From Patulibacter minatonensis DSM 18081 (GTDB lineage Bacteria; Actinomycetota; Thermoleophilia; Solirubrobacterales; Solirubrobacteraceae): a DNA stretch of 64,000 bases. How positions within the stretch are numbered: position 1 is the stretch's first letter; the number at the start of each line of letters is the position of its first letter. Shown piece after piece: positions 16,628-25,599 of this stretch. The stretch lies in contig NZ_KI912613.1 in the NCBI RefSeq assembly GCF_000519325.1, positions 3,863,859 to 3,927,858 on the forward strand, in the 5' to 3' direction. The notes under the pieces are model-generated. The model saw only the letters and a program-made list of their open reading frames with translations, did not search any database and was not told the origin of the DNA. Made by a program: the position numbers and the translations under genes.

Positions 16628-18013
16628 TCAGGAGCGGATGACGCCGAGGACGGCGTCGCGCTTCTCCTCCATGTCCTGCGGCGACACGAGCGACTCCAGG
16701 CACAGGCGCAGGAGCGGCTCGGTGTTCGACTTGCGGACGTTGAAGTGCCAGTCCTCGTAGTCGACCGACACGCCGTCGACGTGCGTGATCGTGGCGCCGG
16801 CCGCGCGGTGCTCCTCCTCGATCAGCGTCATCTTCGCGTCGGCGTCGTCGACGGTCGAGTTGATCTCGCCGGAGATGAAGTACTGCTCGTGGAAGCGGCC
16901 GACGAGCTCGGAGAGCTTCTGGCCGCGGACGGAGAGCAGCTCGAGGATCAGGAGCGCCGGGATCGTGCCGGAGTCCGCGTTCGAGAACTTCTCGAAGTAG
17001 TAGTGGCCCGAGACCTCGCCGCCGAAGATCGCGCCCTCCTTCGGCATCCGCGTCTTGAAGAACGCGTGGCCGACGCGGTTGATCAGCGCCGTGCCGCCGG
17101 CGGACTGCACGACGTCCGCGACGACGCGGGACGCGCGGCAGTCGTAGAGGATCGTCGCGCCGGGCTGCTTCTCGAGCAGCGACTCGGCGAGCAGCGCGGT
17201 GAGGAAGTCGCCGTCGATGAACCGGCCGAGGTCGTCGATGAAGAAGCAGCGGTCCGCGTCGCCGTCCCAGGCGATGCCGAGGTCCGCGCCGGTCTCCAGC
17301 ACCTTGTCGATGATGAACTGGCGGTTCTCCGGCAGCAGCGGGTTGGGCTCGTGATCCGGGAAGTTGCCGTCCGGTGTCCAGTACGTCTCCACGAGGTCCA
17401 GCCCGAGGCGGTCCAGCACGGGGCCGACCATCGGCCCGGCCATGCCGTTGCCGCCGTCGACGACGACCTTCAGCGGCTTGATGCTCGACGCGTCGATGAA
17501 CTCGAGCGACGCCTCCTGGAACGCGGCGTAGACGTCCTCCTCGACGACCGTTCCCGGCGTCACGCCCTGCGGCTCCTCGTCGAGCGCCGTGCCGATCGCG
17601 AGCTCCTTGATCTCGTTGATCCCGCGCTCGCCGGAGAGCGCGAGCGCGCCCTTCTCGACGAGCTTCGCGCCGGTGTAGGCCTTCGGGTTGTGCGAGGCGG
17701 TGCACATCAGCCCGCCGTCGAGCCCGCGCGTGCCGACGGTCCAGTAGAGCATCTCGGAGCCGACCTGCCCGAGGTCGACGACGCTCGCGCCCTCGAGCAC
17801 GATGCCGTCGCGGTAGGCGCGCAGCAGCTCGGGGGCGGAGAGGCGCATGTCCCGGCCGACGGCGAGCGTGAGGTCGGTCGTCGGCTTGCCCGAGAGGTCC
17901 GAGATCACGCGGGCGAACGCGCGGCCGATCCGGTGCGCGGCGGCGGCGTCGATCTGCTCTCCGGCGATGCCCCGGACGTCGTAGGCCTTGAAGATCTCGG
18001 GAGGGACGCTCAT
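16628..18013 (-). CDS. manB: Phosphomannomutase/phosphoglucomutase
   Basis: 461 residues. It interconverts hexose 6- and 1-phosphates (mannose and/or glucose), supplying precursors for GDP- or UDP-sugars. All signatures are present: N-terminal FKAYDVRGIAGEQ, the phosphoserine loop TASHNP (Ser107), the metal loop DGDADR (residues 250-255), GGEVSGHYYF for substrate choice, and RKSNTEPLLRLCLE for phosphate binding. I chose ATG 18013 over an in-frame start nine bases upstream, because -10 hexamer TAGGAT lies seven bases before it. Followed by the GT2 gene. Confidence 0.95.
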   Translation of the reverse strand: MSVPPEIFKAYDVRGIAGEQIDAAAAHRIGRAFARVISDLSGKPTTDLTLAVGRDMRLSAPELLRAYRDGIVLEGASVVDLGQVGSEMLYWTVGTRGLDGGLMCTASHNPKAYTGAKLVEKGALALSGERGINEIKELAIGTALDEEPQGVTPGTVVEEDVYAAFQEASLEFIDASSIKPLKVVVDGGNGMAGPMVGPVLDRLGLDLVETYWTPDGNFPDHEPNPLLPENRQFIIDKVLETGADLGIAWDGDADRCFFIDDLGRFIDGDFLTALLAESLLEKQPGATILYDCRASRVVADVVQSAGGTALINRVGHAFFKTRMPKEGAIFGGEVSGHYYFEKFSNADSGTIPALLILELLSVRGQKLSELVGRFHEQYFISGEINSTVDDADAKMTLIEEEHRAAGATITHVDGVSVDYEDWHFNVRKSNTEPLLRLCLESLVSPQDMEEKRDAVLGVIRS

Positions 18014-18020
18014 CCGCCGC

Positions 18021-18026
18021 ATCCTA
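18021..18026 (-). promoter_or_regulatory. -10 element, leaderless spacing
   Basis: TAGGAT on the minus strand, seven bases before the phosphomannomutase ATG. Confidence 0.5.
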
Positions 18027-18126
18027 TGGGCCGTGCCACGACGCCGCGGGCGCCGTGGTGCAAGGTCACCGGACGGTCACGGGCGCCGGGTGCAGGCAGA
18101 ACGCGGGCCACGGGGCCCGCACCGCC

Positions 18127-19716
18127 TCACCGGACGGCACCTCGCAGGTACCCGGCGATCTCGCGGACCAGGGCGCGCTCGAAGAGGTAGGTGCCGGCGG
18201 CCAGCAGGGCGGCGAACACCACGAGCTCGACGCCGAGGGGGACGTCCTGCGTCGTCAGGAAGACCCCGACCGCGGTGGCGGGCAGGACCGGGACGAGCGA
18301 CCGGACGGTCAGCCCGAACGGCGACCACGTGCCGAACCGCCTGCGGATGTAGACGGTGCGGATCGCGAGCTGCCCGAGGGCCTGCAGGACGGTGCTGACG
18401 GCGAGCCCGTCGAGCCCCCAGATCAGGGTCGGCGGGATCTGCAGCAGGACGAACAGGACGACCGCCCCGAGGCTGTTGACGGCCACGGGCCGCGCGTCCC
18501 CGGCGACGATCTCGTACTGCCACCAGTTCGTCCCGAGGTGCGCGACGGCGACGGCGACGGCGAACCACTGGACGACGCCGACCGCCGACCGCCACTCGTC
18601 GCCGTAGACGGCCGGGAGCAGCTGCGGGGCGAAGATCACGAGACCGGCGGCGACCGGCACGGCCCACGCGAGTCCGACGCGGTTGGCCTTCCCGAACGTC
18701 TCGCGCAGGACGTCGGGGCGGTCCTGCGCGGCGGCGATCGCGGGGTAGATGACCTGCGAGACGGCCTGGTCCAGGCGCGCCGCGAAGAAGGTGATGTTCG
18801 AGGCCAGCGTGACGGCGGCCACGGCCCGCGCGTCGATCGACCGCTGCGCCAGCACCATCAGGCCGAGTCCGACGACGGCGCTCGAGACCGCCGCGACCCA
18901 CAGGGACAGCGAGACCTTGCCGTAGCGGCGCAGGGCCGCCGCATCGAACCGCGGCCGCAGGCGGTACGGGCAGAGCACGACGGCGATCAGGGCCGTCGAC
19001 CAGGCGCCCGCGAGGATCCCGAGGACGATCGCCCACGCGCCGAGCCCGGCGATCGCCAGGCCGACGGCGACGACCGTCCCGAGCACCGGGTCGACCGCCT
19101 GGATCACGCGCAGCCGCCCGAACTCCATCCGCCGGTTCAGGACCCACAGCGGCGCCTGCAGCGTCTGCGCGGGCCACGCCAGGGCGCTGGCGACCCCGAG
19201 CAGGAGCAGCTCGGAGTTGCCGTACATCGCGGCGAGCAGCGGCGCGGTCGCGATCGTGATCACGAAGAGGACGCTGTTGACCGTCACCTCGATCGAGAAC
19301 ACGCGCTGGAACGCGAGCTCCTGGTCGTCCTCGTCCTGGCCGACGAAGACCTCGTTCGTGCCGGTCGTCCGCAGCGCCGCCAGCAGGGCGCCGAAGGCCA
19401 GCAGGGCGCCCCAGATGCCGTACTCCTCGGGCCCGACGACGCCCGGGAGCACGAAGTTCCGGCCGGCCTGGACGACGCCCATGGCGGCCATCCAGATCCC
19501 GCTGATCAGGACACCGCGCGTGGCGTGCTCGCGGAGGGACCGCGACCCGAGGGCGATGCCGCGGCGCTGCACCGCGTCGGCGGAGCCGTCCGAGGCTCCG
19601 GGCGGCGGCGTCACGGGCGGGACCACGGGGGTGGCGCCGCCGGGCACGTCGACGGGCGGCTCCGGGGCGGGGCCCGCGGGCGGCTCGGGTGGGAGGTCTG
19701 CGGGTGGCTCGGGCAA
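18127..19716 (-). CDS. Polysaccharide/lipid-linked oligosaccharide flippase (MATE/Wzx-like)
   Basis: Integral membrane protein with about 12-14 hydrophobic helices after a Pro-rich N-terminus. The first helix follows LREHATRGVLISGIWMAA, as in Wzx/RfbX-type flippases, and internal segments such as FVLPGVVGPEEYGIWG and ITFFAARLDQAVSQVIYPAI fit that family (translocation of lipid-linked glycans). The start is uncertain. The open frame runs back past the divergent methyltransferase, so the real start is right of 19572 and left of about 19800. TTG 19716 is the longest option; GTG 19647 and GTG 19572 are also possible, and none has a clear ribosome binding site. Confidence 0.88.
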   Translation of the reverse strand: MPEPPADLPPEPPAGPAPEPPVDVPGGATPVVPPVTPPPGASDGSADAVQRRGIALGSRSLREHATRGVLISGIWMAAMGVVQAGRNFVLPGVVGPEEYGIWGALLAFGALLAALRTTGTNEVFVGQDEDDQELAFQRVFSIEVTVNSVLFVITIATAPLLAAMYGNSELLLLGVASALAWPAQTLQAPLWVLNRRMEFGRLRVIQAVDPVLGTVVAVGLAIAGLGAWAIVLGILAGAWSTALIAVVLCPYRLRPRFDAAALRRYGKVSLSLWVAAVSSAVVGLGLMVLAQRSIDARAVAAVTLASNITFFAARLDQAVSQVIYPAIAAAQDRPDVLRETFGKANRVGLAWAVPVAAGLVIFAPQLLPAVYGDEWRSAVGVVQWFAVAVAVAHLGTNWWQYEIVAGDARPVAVNSLGAVVLFVLLQIPPTLIWGLDGLAVSTVLQALGQLAIRTVYIRRRFGTWSPFGLTVRSLVPVLPATAVGVFLTTQDVPLGVELVVFAALLAAGTYLFERALVREIAGYLRGAVR

Positions 19717-19853
19717 GCGGGACCGTGGGTTCCGGGCGGTCGTCGAGCGGGCGCGGGCGGGGTGCGCGGGCGCCGGGACGCCGCGGCAGTCTAGTGCCCC
19801 GGGGCCGGCGTCCGGGCCGGGGCGGCCGGGGTCGGCGGGCGCCGCATCCTCCG

Positions 19854-19859
19854 TAGACT
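19854..19859 (+). promoter_or_regulatory. -10 element, leaderless spacing
   Basis: TAGACT, eight bases before the GTG of the 19868 methyltransferase, in the gap shared with the divergent flippase. Confidence 0.5.
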
Positions 19860-19867
19860 GCCCGGCC

Positions 19868-20542
19868 GTGGCCCAGCCGATCACCCGCGAGTTCCTGTCC
19901 GACGTCCTGGCCCTCGTCCCGGCACCCGATCCGGTGGTCGAGTTCGGGTCGCTGCAGGTCGAGGCGGAGCAGGACATCGACCTGCGGCGGTTCTTCCCGG
20001 GCCGGCCTTTCACGGGCACCGACTTCCGCGAGGGCCCGGGCGTCGACCGCGTCGAGGACCTCCGGGCGCTGACCTACGCCGACGGCGAGATCGGCACCGC
20101 GGTCTGCCTCGACACCCTGGAGCACTGCGCCGACCCCGTCACCGCGGTCCGCGAGATGCACCGCGCGCTCCGCCCCGACGGCGGCCTCTGCCTCATCAGC
20201 TCGGTGATGCTCTTCGGCATCCACGGCTACCCGAACGACTACTTCCGCTTCACGCCCGAGGGCTTCCGGCAGCTGCTCGAGCCGTTCGACGACGCGTGGG
20301 TCCTCGGGGTCGGCGACCAGGGCATCCCGCGCGAGGTCTTCGGGGTCGGGATCCGCGGCGGCTCGCTCGACGCGCTCGGGATCGAGGCGATGCCGCAGCT
20401 CGCCGCCCGGCAGCGCTGGTGGGACGACGCCGACGGGCTCGTCCGCCTCGGCCCGCTCCGCTACCCGCCGCGGCTGCTCGCGAAGGAGCTGGGCTGGGAG
20501 GCCCGGCGCCTCGTGAAGGCGAAGCTGCGCCGCGGACGCTGA
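19868..20542 (+). CDS. SAM-dependent methyltransferase
   Basis: 224 residues from GTG 19868. It is a class I methyltransferase variant: VVEFGSLQVE at motif I, TGTDFREGPGVDRVED at the acidic loop, TAVCLDTLEHCADPVTAVREMHRALRPDGGLCLIS spanning motifs IV-V in pieces, and a YFRFTPEGFRQLL segment typical of glycan-cluster methyltransferases. Its place beside a flippase and glycosyltransferases suggests it modifies a surface glycan or its lipid carrier. The start is set by the upstream -10 hexamer. Confidence 0.85.
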   Translation: MAQPITREFLSDVLALVPAPDPVVEFGSLQVEAEQDIDLRRFFPGRPFTGTDFREGPGVDRVEDLRALTYADGEIGTAVCLDTLEHCADPVTAVREMHRALRPDGGLCLISSVMLFGIHGYPNDYFRFTPEGFRQLLEPFDDAWVLGVGDQGIPREVFGVGIRGGSLDALGIEAMPQLAARQRWWDDADGLVRLGPLRYPPRLLAKELGWEARRLVKAKLRRGR

Positions 20543-20689
20543 GCGCATCGGGTCGATCGGCCCCCCGGGGTCCCGCATGCCGCGGACGGCGACGCCGGGA
20601 GCCAGAACCTACCGCGGGTAGCGTCGCTGGCTACGGTCCTGTAGCTTCCGCCTCCGGCGCGCCGTCCGGCCGCCCGACCGGAGGTTCCG

Positions 20690-21928
20690 ATGCCCGACAC
20701 CGCGACCACGCCGAAGGCGCTCGCCGCGCCGCTCACCCTTCCCGGGGGCCAGACGCTCCCCAACCGGCTGGCGAAGTCCGCGCTCTCCGAGCAGCTGGGC
20801 GACCGCCGCAACGCGCCGACCGAGGACCTGACCCGGCTCTACCGCCGCTGGTCCGCGGGCGGCTCGGGGCTGCTCGTCACGGGAAACGTGATGATCGACC
20901 GGCGGCAGCTCGGCGAGCCGCGGAACGTCGTCGTCGAGGACGACCGCGACCTCGCCGCGCTCACGTCGTGGGCCGACGCCGCGCGCTCGGGCGGAGGCGT
21001 CGCGTGGGCGCAGATCAACCACCCGGGCCGGCAGGCGCTGTGGCTCGCCGGGTCCGCCCGCCCGGTCGCGCCGAGCGCCGTCGCCCCGCGGATCCCGGGC
21101 TACGTCACGCCCCGCGCGCTGACGGGCGCGGAGGTCGAGGAGCTGATCGCCCGCTACGCGCGCACCGCCGCCGTCCTGGCGACCGCCGGCTTCACGGGGA
21201 TCCAGCTGCACGGCGCCCACGGGTACCTGATCTCGCAGTTCCTCTCGCCCCTGGCGAACGTCCGCGACGACGCGTGGGGCGGCGACGCCGAGCGCCGGCG
21301 CCGGTTCGTCGTCGAGGTCGTCCGTGCCGTCCGCGCCGCGGTCCCGTCGGGCGTGGCGGTCGCGATCAAGCTGAACTCCGCGGACTTCCAGCGCGGCGGG
21401 TTCGACGAGGACGAGTCGATGGCGGTGCTCGAGGCGCTCGCCGCCGAGGACCTCGACCTGATCGAGATCAGCGGCGGGACCTACGAGCAGCCGACGATGA
21501 TGGACGGCGACAAGCGGCCGAGCACGATCGCCCGCGAGGCGTACTTCCTCGAGTACGCGGAGCGGCTGCGCGAGCGCGTCCCGCACGTGCCGCTGATGGT
21601 CACGGGCGGCTTCCGCACCGCCGAGGCGATGGAGCGCGCTGTCGCGTCCGGCGCCTGCGACGTCGTCGGGCTCGGCCGGCCGCTCGCCGTCGCCCCCGAC
21701 GCCCCGGCACGCCTGCTGGACGGGCGGATCACGTCCGTCGACGCGGGGGAGAAGCGCATCGGTGTCGCCAAGCTCGACAGCGCCGTGGACCTCTACTGGC
21801 ACACCCGCCAGCTCCGGCACATGGGCGCCGGCCGCGACCCGCGGCCGGGCGAGAGCGCCTGGCTCGCCGCCGCCGGCCTGATCGTCGAGAACGGCTGGGG
21901 CGCGATGCGCCGCCGGCGCGGCGGCTGA
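20690..21928 (+). CDS. NADH:flavin oxidoreductase, old yellow enzyme family
   Basis: 412 residues, typical for single-domain OYE-type FMN ene-reductases. LPNRLAKSALSEQLGD near the N-terminus, WAQINHPGRQA, FTGIQLHGAHGYLISQFLSPL in parts, and GGFRTAEAMERAVASGACDVVGLGRPL are family hallmarks covering FMN binding and the catalytic region. These enzymes reduce activated C=C bonds with NAD(P)H; the natural substrate is unknown. It is followed by two copies of a 44-base palindromic repeat. Confidence 0.93.
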   Translation: MPDTATTPKALAAPLTLPGGQTLPNRLAKSALSEQLGDRRNAPTEDLTRLYRRWSAGGSGLLVTGNVMIDRRQLGEPRNVVVEDDRDLAALTSWADAARSGGGVAWAQINHPGRQALWLAGSARPVAPSAVAPRIPGYVTPRALTGAEVEELIARYARTAAVLATAGFTGIQLHGAHGYLISQFLSPLANVRDDAWGGDAERRRRFVVEVVRAVRAAVPSGVAVAIKLNSADFQRGGFDEDESMAVLEALAAEDLDLIEISGGTYEQPTMMDGDKRPSTIAREAYFLEYAERLRERVPHVPLMVTGGFRTAEAMERAVASGACDVVGLGRPLAVAPDAPARLLDGRITSVDAGEKRIGVAKLDSAVDLYWHTRQLRHMGAGRDPRPGESAWLAAAGLIVENGWGAMRRRRGG

Positions 21929-22002
21929 CCCGGCGGAGGACCGATCCGACGCGAGGCTCGGCCGGCGCGGCCGGGCGGCCGGCGCGGCACCACGCGGGAG
22001 GA

Positions 22003-22129
22003 CGGATGCTGCGTTCGCGTCGCACGGCGACGACGACGCAGAACCGCATCGGCGGGCCCGGGTTGGGCGAGGCGACCTAGCAGTACGGATGCTGCGTTCG
22101 CGTCGCATGGCGACGACGACGCAGAACCG
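22003..22129. repeat. Two direct copies of a 44-bp imperfect palindrome
   Basis: The unit at 22003-22046 recurs at 22086-22129 with one substitution (C to T). Each unit folds: CTGCGTTCGCGTCGC pairs with GCGACGACGACGCAG except for a three-base internal mismatch. The repeats occupy most of the 370-base gap between the OYE and SDR genes, which otherwise holds no gene. They may be tandem terminators or copies of a dispersed REP-like element. Confidence 0.8.
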
Positions 22130-22298
22130 GACGGGCTCGCAGCCCGGCCCGGCCGCCCGGCGCCACGTCTCGGGCGCCCCGGCCCGCCCGGTCGGCCCCG
22201 TGCCGGGCGCGCCGGCTCGCCCACCGGCATCGCCTGCGATCCTCCCGGGCGCCGGGCCCGTCCGGCAGCCGTCCGACCCGACCCGAGGACCCCCGCCG

Positions 22299-23024
22299 AT
22301 GCCGCAGCGCGCCGCGATCGTGACCGGAGCCACCAGCGGCATCGGGCTGGCCGTCTCGCGCGCGCTGGCCGAGGAGGGGCTCGCCGTCACGCTGACGGCC
22401 AGGCGCGCCGACCGGCTGGAGGCCGCCACCGCCGAGCTGCTCGAGGAGGGCTTCACGGTCCACGGGGTGCCGGCGGAGCTCCAGGAGGACGGCGCCGTCG
22501 CGCGCATCGTCGCCGAGCACCGCGAGCGCTGGGGGCGCCTCGACGTCGTCGTCAACAACGCCGGCGTCGGCCGCGGTGCGGGGGTGGCCGAGACGACCGA
22601 CGAGGACCTCGACCTGCAGCTCGCGGTCAACCTCCGGACGCCGATCCTGCTCTACCGCGAGGCGATCCCCCTCCTGCGCACCGCCGCGCGGGAACATCGC
22701 AACGCGCTGGTGGTCAACGTCGCCTCCGTCACCGGGGTCTACGGCGAGCCGTGGCTCTCGGTCTACGCCGCGACGAAGGCCGGGCTCATCAACTGGACCG
22801 AGTCGATGCACCGCGAGCTCTCCGCCGAGGGCATCAAGTCCTCGGCGCTCTGCCCGGGCTTCGTCGATACGCCGACCCGTGATCCGGGCGGCGGCCCGCC
22901 GGACCCCACGGCGATGATGACCCCGGAGGACATCGCGCAGACCGTGAGGTTCCTGCTGCGCGTCTCACCCGCGTGCTGCGTGCCCCGGATCGAGCTCGTC
23001 CGCCCGGGCGAGCGCATGACCTGA
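22299..23024 (+). CDS. Short-chain dehydrogenase/reductase
   Basis: 241 residues from ATG 22299, with GAGG about ten bases upstream; the longer open frame upstream is repeat-encoded. This is a classical SDR: TGATSGIGLAVS for NAD(P) binding, VVNNAGVGRG, Ser in VNVASVTGVYG, and the catalytic Tyr and Lys in SVYAATKAG. The ARRADRL basic residues after strand 2 suggest NADPH. The substrate is unknown. The C-terminal CCVPRIELVRPGE is typical of actinobacterial members. Confidence 0.93.
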   Translation: MPQRAAIVTGATSGIGLAVSRALAEEGLAVTLTARRADRLEAATAELLEEGFTVHGVPAELQEDGAVARIVAEHRERWGRLDVVVNNAGVGRGAGVAETTDEDLDLQLAVNLRTPILLYREAIPLLRTAAREHRNALVVNVASVTGVYGEPWLSVYAATKAGLINWTESMHRELSAEGIKSSALCPGFVDTPTRDPGGGPPDPTAMMTPEDIAQTVRFLLRVSPACCVPRIELVRPGERMT

Positions 23025-23107
23025 CCGGCCCGGGCGACGCGGGCCGGCCCGTCGGTCGCCGCCGACGGACCGGACCGGCGCCGCAGATCGTCCGGACGAG
23101 CGCCGGA

Positions 23108-23821
23108 TCAGGTCGGCGTCGTCCCCACCAGCACGTGCTGGTAGGTGAGGAACGCGCGGACGCCGCGGGGCGCGATCCTCGGCAGCCGCCGGTCGATCCG
23201 GTGCGGCTTCCACGGGTGGACCTTCATGACGCGCAGGACGTCGCGGTCGACCGGCCCGATCGGGGCGCCGGCGTCCGCGAGGAGGTTCATCGCGTCGCCG
23301 AGCGTGAACCAGCGCAGGTGGGTGGCGTCGAAGATCCCGGCCTCGCGACGCGGCCAGGTGCCGTGCCGGGCGAGGGTCCAGAACGTCTCCCAGTACCGGA
23401 CGTTCGGGAGCGAGACGACGACCGCGCCGCCGGGGCGGAGCAGCGCGACGGCGGAGGCCAGCGCGGTCCACGGCTCGCGCAGGTGCTCGAGGACGTCGGC
23501 GGCGATCACGCAGTCGTAGCCGTCGCCCACGAGCTCGCGGGCCGACGCCGGCGTGGCGAGCAGCGCCTCGAGGTCGGCGACCTCCACGCGGTCCAGCCGT
23601 GTCCGGGCGCGCTCGGCGTAGACCGGGTCGAGCTCCAGGCCGACGATCTCGCGACCGGGCACCGCGGCCTTCAGCCCGGCGCCGAGCGCGCCGGAGGAGC
23701 ACCCCAGGTCGAGGATCCGGCGGGCGGACGCCGGGACCATCGACTGGACGTCGCTGCGCGGGTTCTCGTACGCGAACTGGCGCGCGTCGCGCAGCGCGTC
23801 GGTGGCTGGGGCCTCGGCCAT
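23108..23821 (-). CDS. SAM-dependent methyltransferase (glycan-cluster type)
   Basis: 237 residues from ATG 23821, eight bases after -10 hexamer TACACT. Motif I is RRILDLGCSSGALGAGLKAA, the acidic loop is IVGLELDPVYAERA, and IAADVLEHLREPWTAL with LLRPGGAVVVSLPNV complete the fold. FDATHLRWFTLGDAMNLLADAG is a segment common in methyltransferases of lipopolysaccharide and teichoic acid clusters. It is divergent from a second methyltransferase operon, with a shared 250-base control region. Confidence 0.9.
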   Translation of the reverse strand: MAEAPATDALRDARQFAYENPRSDVQSMVPASARRILDLGCSSGALGAGLKAAVPGREIVGLELDPVYAERARTRLDRVEVADLEALLATPASARELVGDGYDCVIAADVLEHLREPWTALASAVALLRPGGAVVVSLPNVRYWETFWTLARHGTWPRREAGIFDATHLRWFTLGDAMNLLADAGAPIGPVDRDVLRVMKVHPWKPHRIDRRLPRIAPRGVRAFLTYQHVLVGTTPT

Positions 23822-23829
23822 GGGCGCGG

Positions 23830-23835
23830 AGTGTA
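23830..23835 (-). promoter_or_regulatory. -10 element, leaderless spacing
   Basis: TACACT on the minus strand, eight bases before the ATG at 23821. Confidence 0.5.
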
Positions 23836-23982
23836 GGCCCCGGTCGCGGCACCGGGACCCGCCGGGACCCGCCGGTTCCCGACGCCCATCAGGGAATCGA
23901 CGGCTTCCGGTGCATTCCCCGACGGGCCGCGGAGGACGGATGCCCGCCCGTCGCACGGACGCCGCGGGGCGTCGGCCCGCCG

Positions 23983-23988
23983 TACACT
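23983..23988 (+). promoter_or_regulatory. -10 element for the 24 kb operon
   Basis: TACACT, eight bases before a GTG at 23997 that opens a 25-codon frame running into the next gene's ATG. Confidence 0.45.
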
Positions 23989-23996
23989 GCGGCGCT

Positions 23997-24074
23997 GTGG
24001 TCGACCGCTCCCTCCTGACGTCCCCCGTCGCCGCGCCCGGGGTCTCCCGCGCCGCCGGGGGGACCCGCCGATGA
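23997..24074 (+). CDS. Possible 25-codon leader peptide
   Basis: GTG 23997 sits eight bases after TACACT, the spacing used by leaderless genes in this window. It opens a 25-codon frame (VVDRSLLTSPVAAPGVSRAA then GGTRR) whose TGA overlaps the ATG of the following methyltransferase (ATGA). It may be a translated leader that couples ribosomes to the operon. It could equally be untranslated 5' leader, since GGGGGG lies eight bases before ATG 24071. Confidence 0.35.
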   Translation: MVDRSLLTSPVAAPGVSRAAGGTRR

Positions 24075-24832
24075 CCCTGCCCGTCGAGGAGCGCATCGCC
24101 GCCGCGCGCGCCGCGATCGCGGACAACCCGGTCTGGTACCACGCGATCGAGCTGGCGCCGGGCGTCGTCACGCCGGGGTTCGTCGACCACCGGCCCGTCA
24201 CGCCGAAGATCCTGCCGCGCGACCTGACGGGCGTCCGCGCGCTCGAGGTCGGCACGTTCGACGGCCACTGGTCGTTCGCGATGGAGGAGCGCGGCGCGCA
24301 GGTCACCGCGCTCGACCTCCCCGCGTTCGAGGGTACGAACTTCCCGCCCATCCACCGCGAGCGCCTGCTGAAGGAGATGGCCGAGAAGGACATGGAGCTC
24401 GGCCGCGGCTTCAAGCTCGCGCACGAGATCCGCGGGTCGTCCGTCGAGCGGCTCGAGGTGGACGTCCAGAACTTCGCGCCGGAGGAGGTCCCCGGCGAGT
24501 ACGACCTCGTCTTCGTCGGCGCGATCCTCCTGCACCTGCGAGACCCCGTCGGGGCGCTCGAGCGGCTCCACGGCTGCCTGCGGCCCGGCGGCCGCCTGAT
24601 CGCGTTCGAGGCGTTCTCCGTCGCCGCGACGCTGCGCTCGCCGCGGAAGGCGATGGCGACGTTCGAGACCGTCGAGACCGCGTTCAACTGGTGGGTCCCG
24701 AACCTCGCCGCCCTGCGCGCGTGGTTCGTCACCGCCGGGTTCGTCGACGTGAAGCGCCACGCGATCATGCGCCCGCCGACGAACGCGGAGATGAAGGGCA
24801 CGAACGTCCTCTTCACGGCCAAGCGCGCGTGA
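24071..24832 (+). CDS. CmoB/DUF1698-like SAM methyltransferase, paralogue 1
   Basis: 253 residues. Signature parts: NPVWYHAIELAPGVVTPGFV, DLTGVRALEVGTFDGHWSF (SAM motif I), a long insertion, VFVGAILLHLRDPVGALERL, LRPGGRLIAFEAF and C-terminal NWWVPNLAALRAWFVTAGF. The WYHxI...G and WWxPN...AGF segments recall CmoB-like (DUF1698) methyltransferases, which use SAM-derived donors on tRNA or small molecules. Two paralogues lie at 40.6 and 46.9 kb. First gene of a four-gene chain coupled by GTGA overlaps. Confidence 0.88.
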   Translation: MTLPVEERIAAARAAIADNPVWYHAIELAPGVVTPGFVDHRPVTPKILPRDLTGVRALEVGTFDGHWSFAMEERGAQVTALDLPAFEGTNFPPIHRERLLKEMAEKDMELGRGFKLAHEIRGSSVERLEVDVQNFAPEEVPGEYDLVFVGAILLHLRDPVGALERLHGCLRPGGRLIAFEAFSVAATLRSPRKAMATFETVETAFNWWVPNLAALRAWFVTAGFVDVKRHAIMRPPTNAEMKGTNVLFTAKRA

Positions 24833-25599
24833 GGCCGGACGCCCGGCAGCGGATCGACGAGCTCGCGGACGACCTGGTCGTCCTCGACGTCGGCGGCTGG
24901 GCGGCGCCCCTGTGGCGCGCGGACTGGGTCGTCGACCTGCTCCCGTACGAGACCCGCGGCCTCTACGGCGCGGCGGACCCCGACCGCGAGCGGTTCTCGG
25001 CGGACACCTGGGTCCAGGCCGACATCTGCGGCCCCGATCCGTGGCCGTTCGAGGACGACCAGTTCGACGTCGTGATCTGCTCGCACACGCTGGAGGACGT
25101 CCGCGACCCGGTCTTCGTCTGCGCCGAGCTCCAGCGCGTCTCGCGCTCGGGGTACGTCGAGCTGCCGACGGCGGTCGAGGAGCTGACCTTCGGCGTCCAG
25201 GGGCCGTGGGTCGGCTGGTCGCACCACCGCTGGATCGGCGAGTGGGACGGCGGCGAGCTCGTCCTGACCCACAAGCCGCACCTCCTCGCCGCGCCGGGCC
25301 GGCACCTGCCGACGGGCACCCACGAGGCCGTGCCCGCCGACGACCGCACGATCGCGTTCTGGTGGGAGGACGAGGTCCGGGCCCGCGAGCGCGTGCTGGT
25401 CGACGCCGACGAGTTCGACGGCTGGCTCGGCGGGCTGCTCGCGGCGTGCGCCGCACAGGCCGGGATCGAGGCCCCGCAGCCGGACGCCCCCGGGACCGCG
25501 TCGGGCGGCCGGCTCGCCCTGCGACGCAAGGGCCGGCTGCGGCAGATGCGCGGCGCGCTCGGTCATCGCGCGTCCCGGTGGCGGGACGGGCGGCGGTGA
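24829..25599 (+). CDS. SAM methyltransferase-like protein
   Basis: 256 residues from GTG 24829, overlapping the previous stop by four bases. The N-terminus LVVLDVGGWAAPLWRADWVV fits a Rossmann glycine region. Later come WPFEDDQFDVVICSHTLEDV, RDPVFVCAELQRVSRSGYVE and LPTAVEELTFGVQGPWVGWS. This pattern is found in glycan-cluster methyltransferases whose motif I is degenerate. The C-terminus is Arg-rich. A role in modifying sugars or lipids is inferred from the neighbouring glycosyltransferases. Confidence 0.8.
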   Translation: MRPDARQRIDELADDLVVLDVGGWAAPLWRADWVVDLLPYETRGLYGAADPDRERFSADTWVQADICGPDPWPFEDDQFDVVICSHTLEDVRDPVFVCAELQRVSRSGYVELPTAVEELTFGVQGPWVGWSHHRWIGEWDGGELVLTHKPHLLAAPGRHLPTGTHEAVPADDRTIAFWWEDEVRARERVLVDADEFDGWLGGLLAACAAQAGIEAPQPDAPGTASGGRLALRRKGRLRQMRGALGHRASRWRDGRR

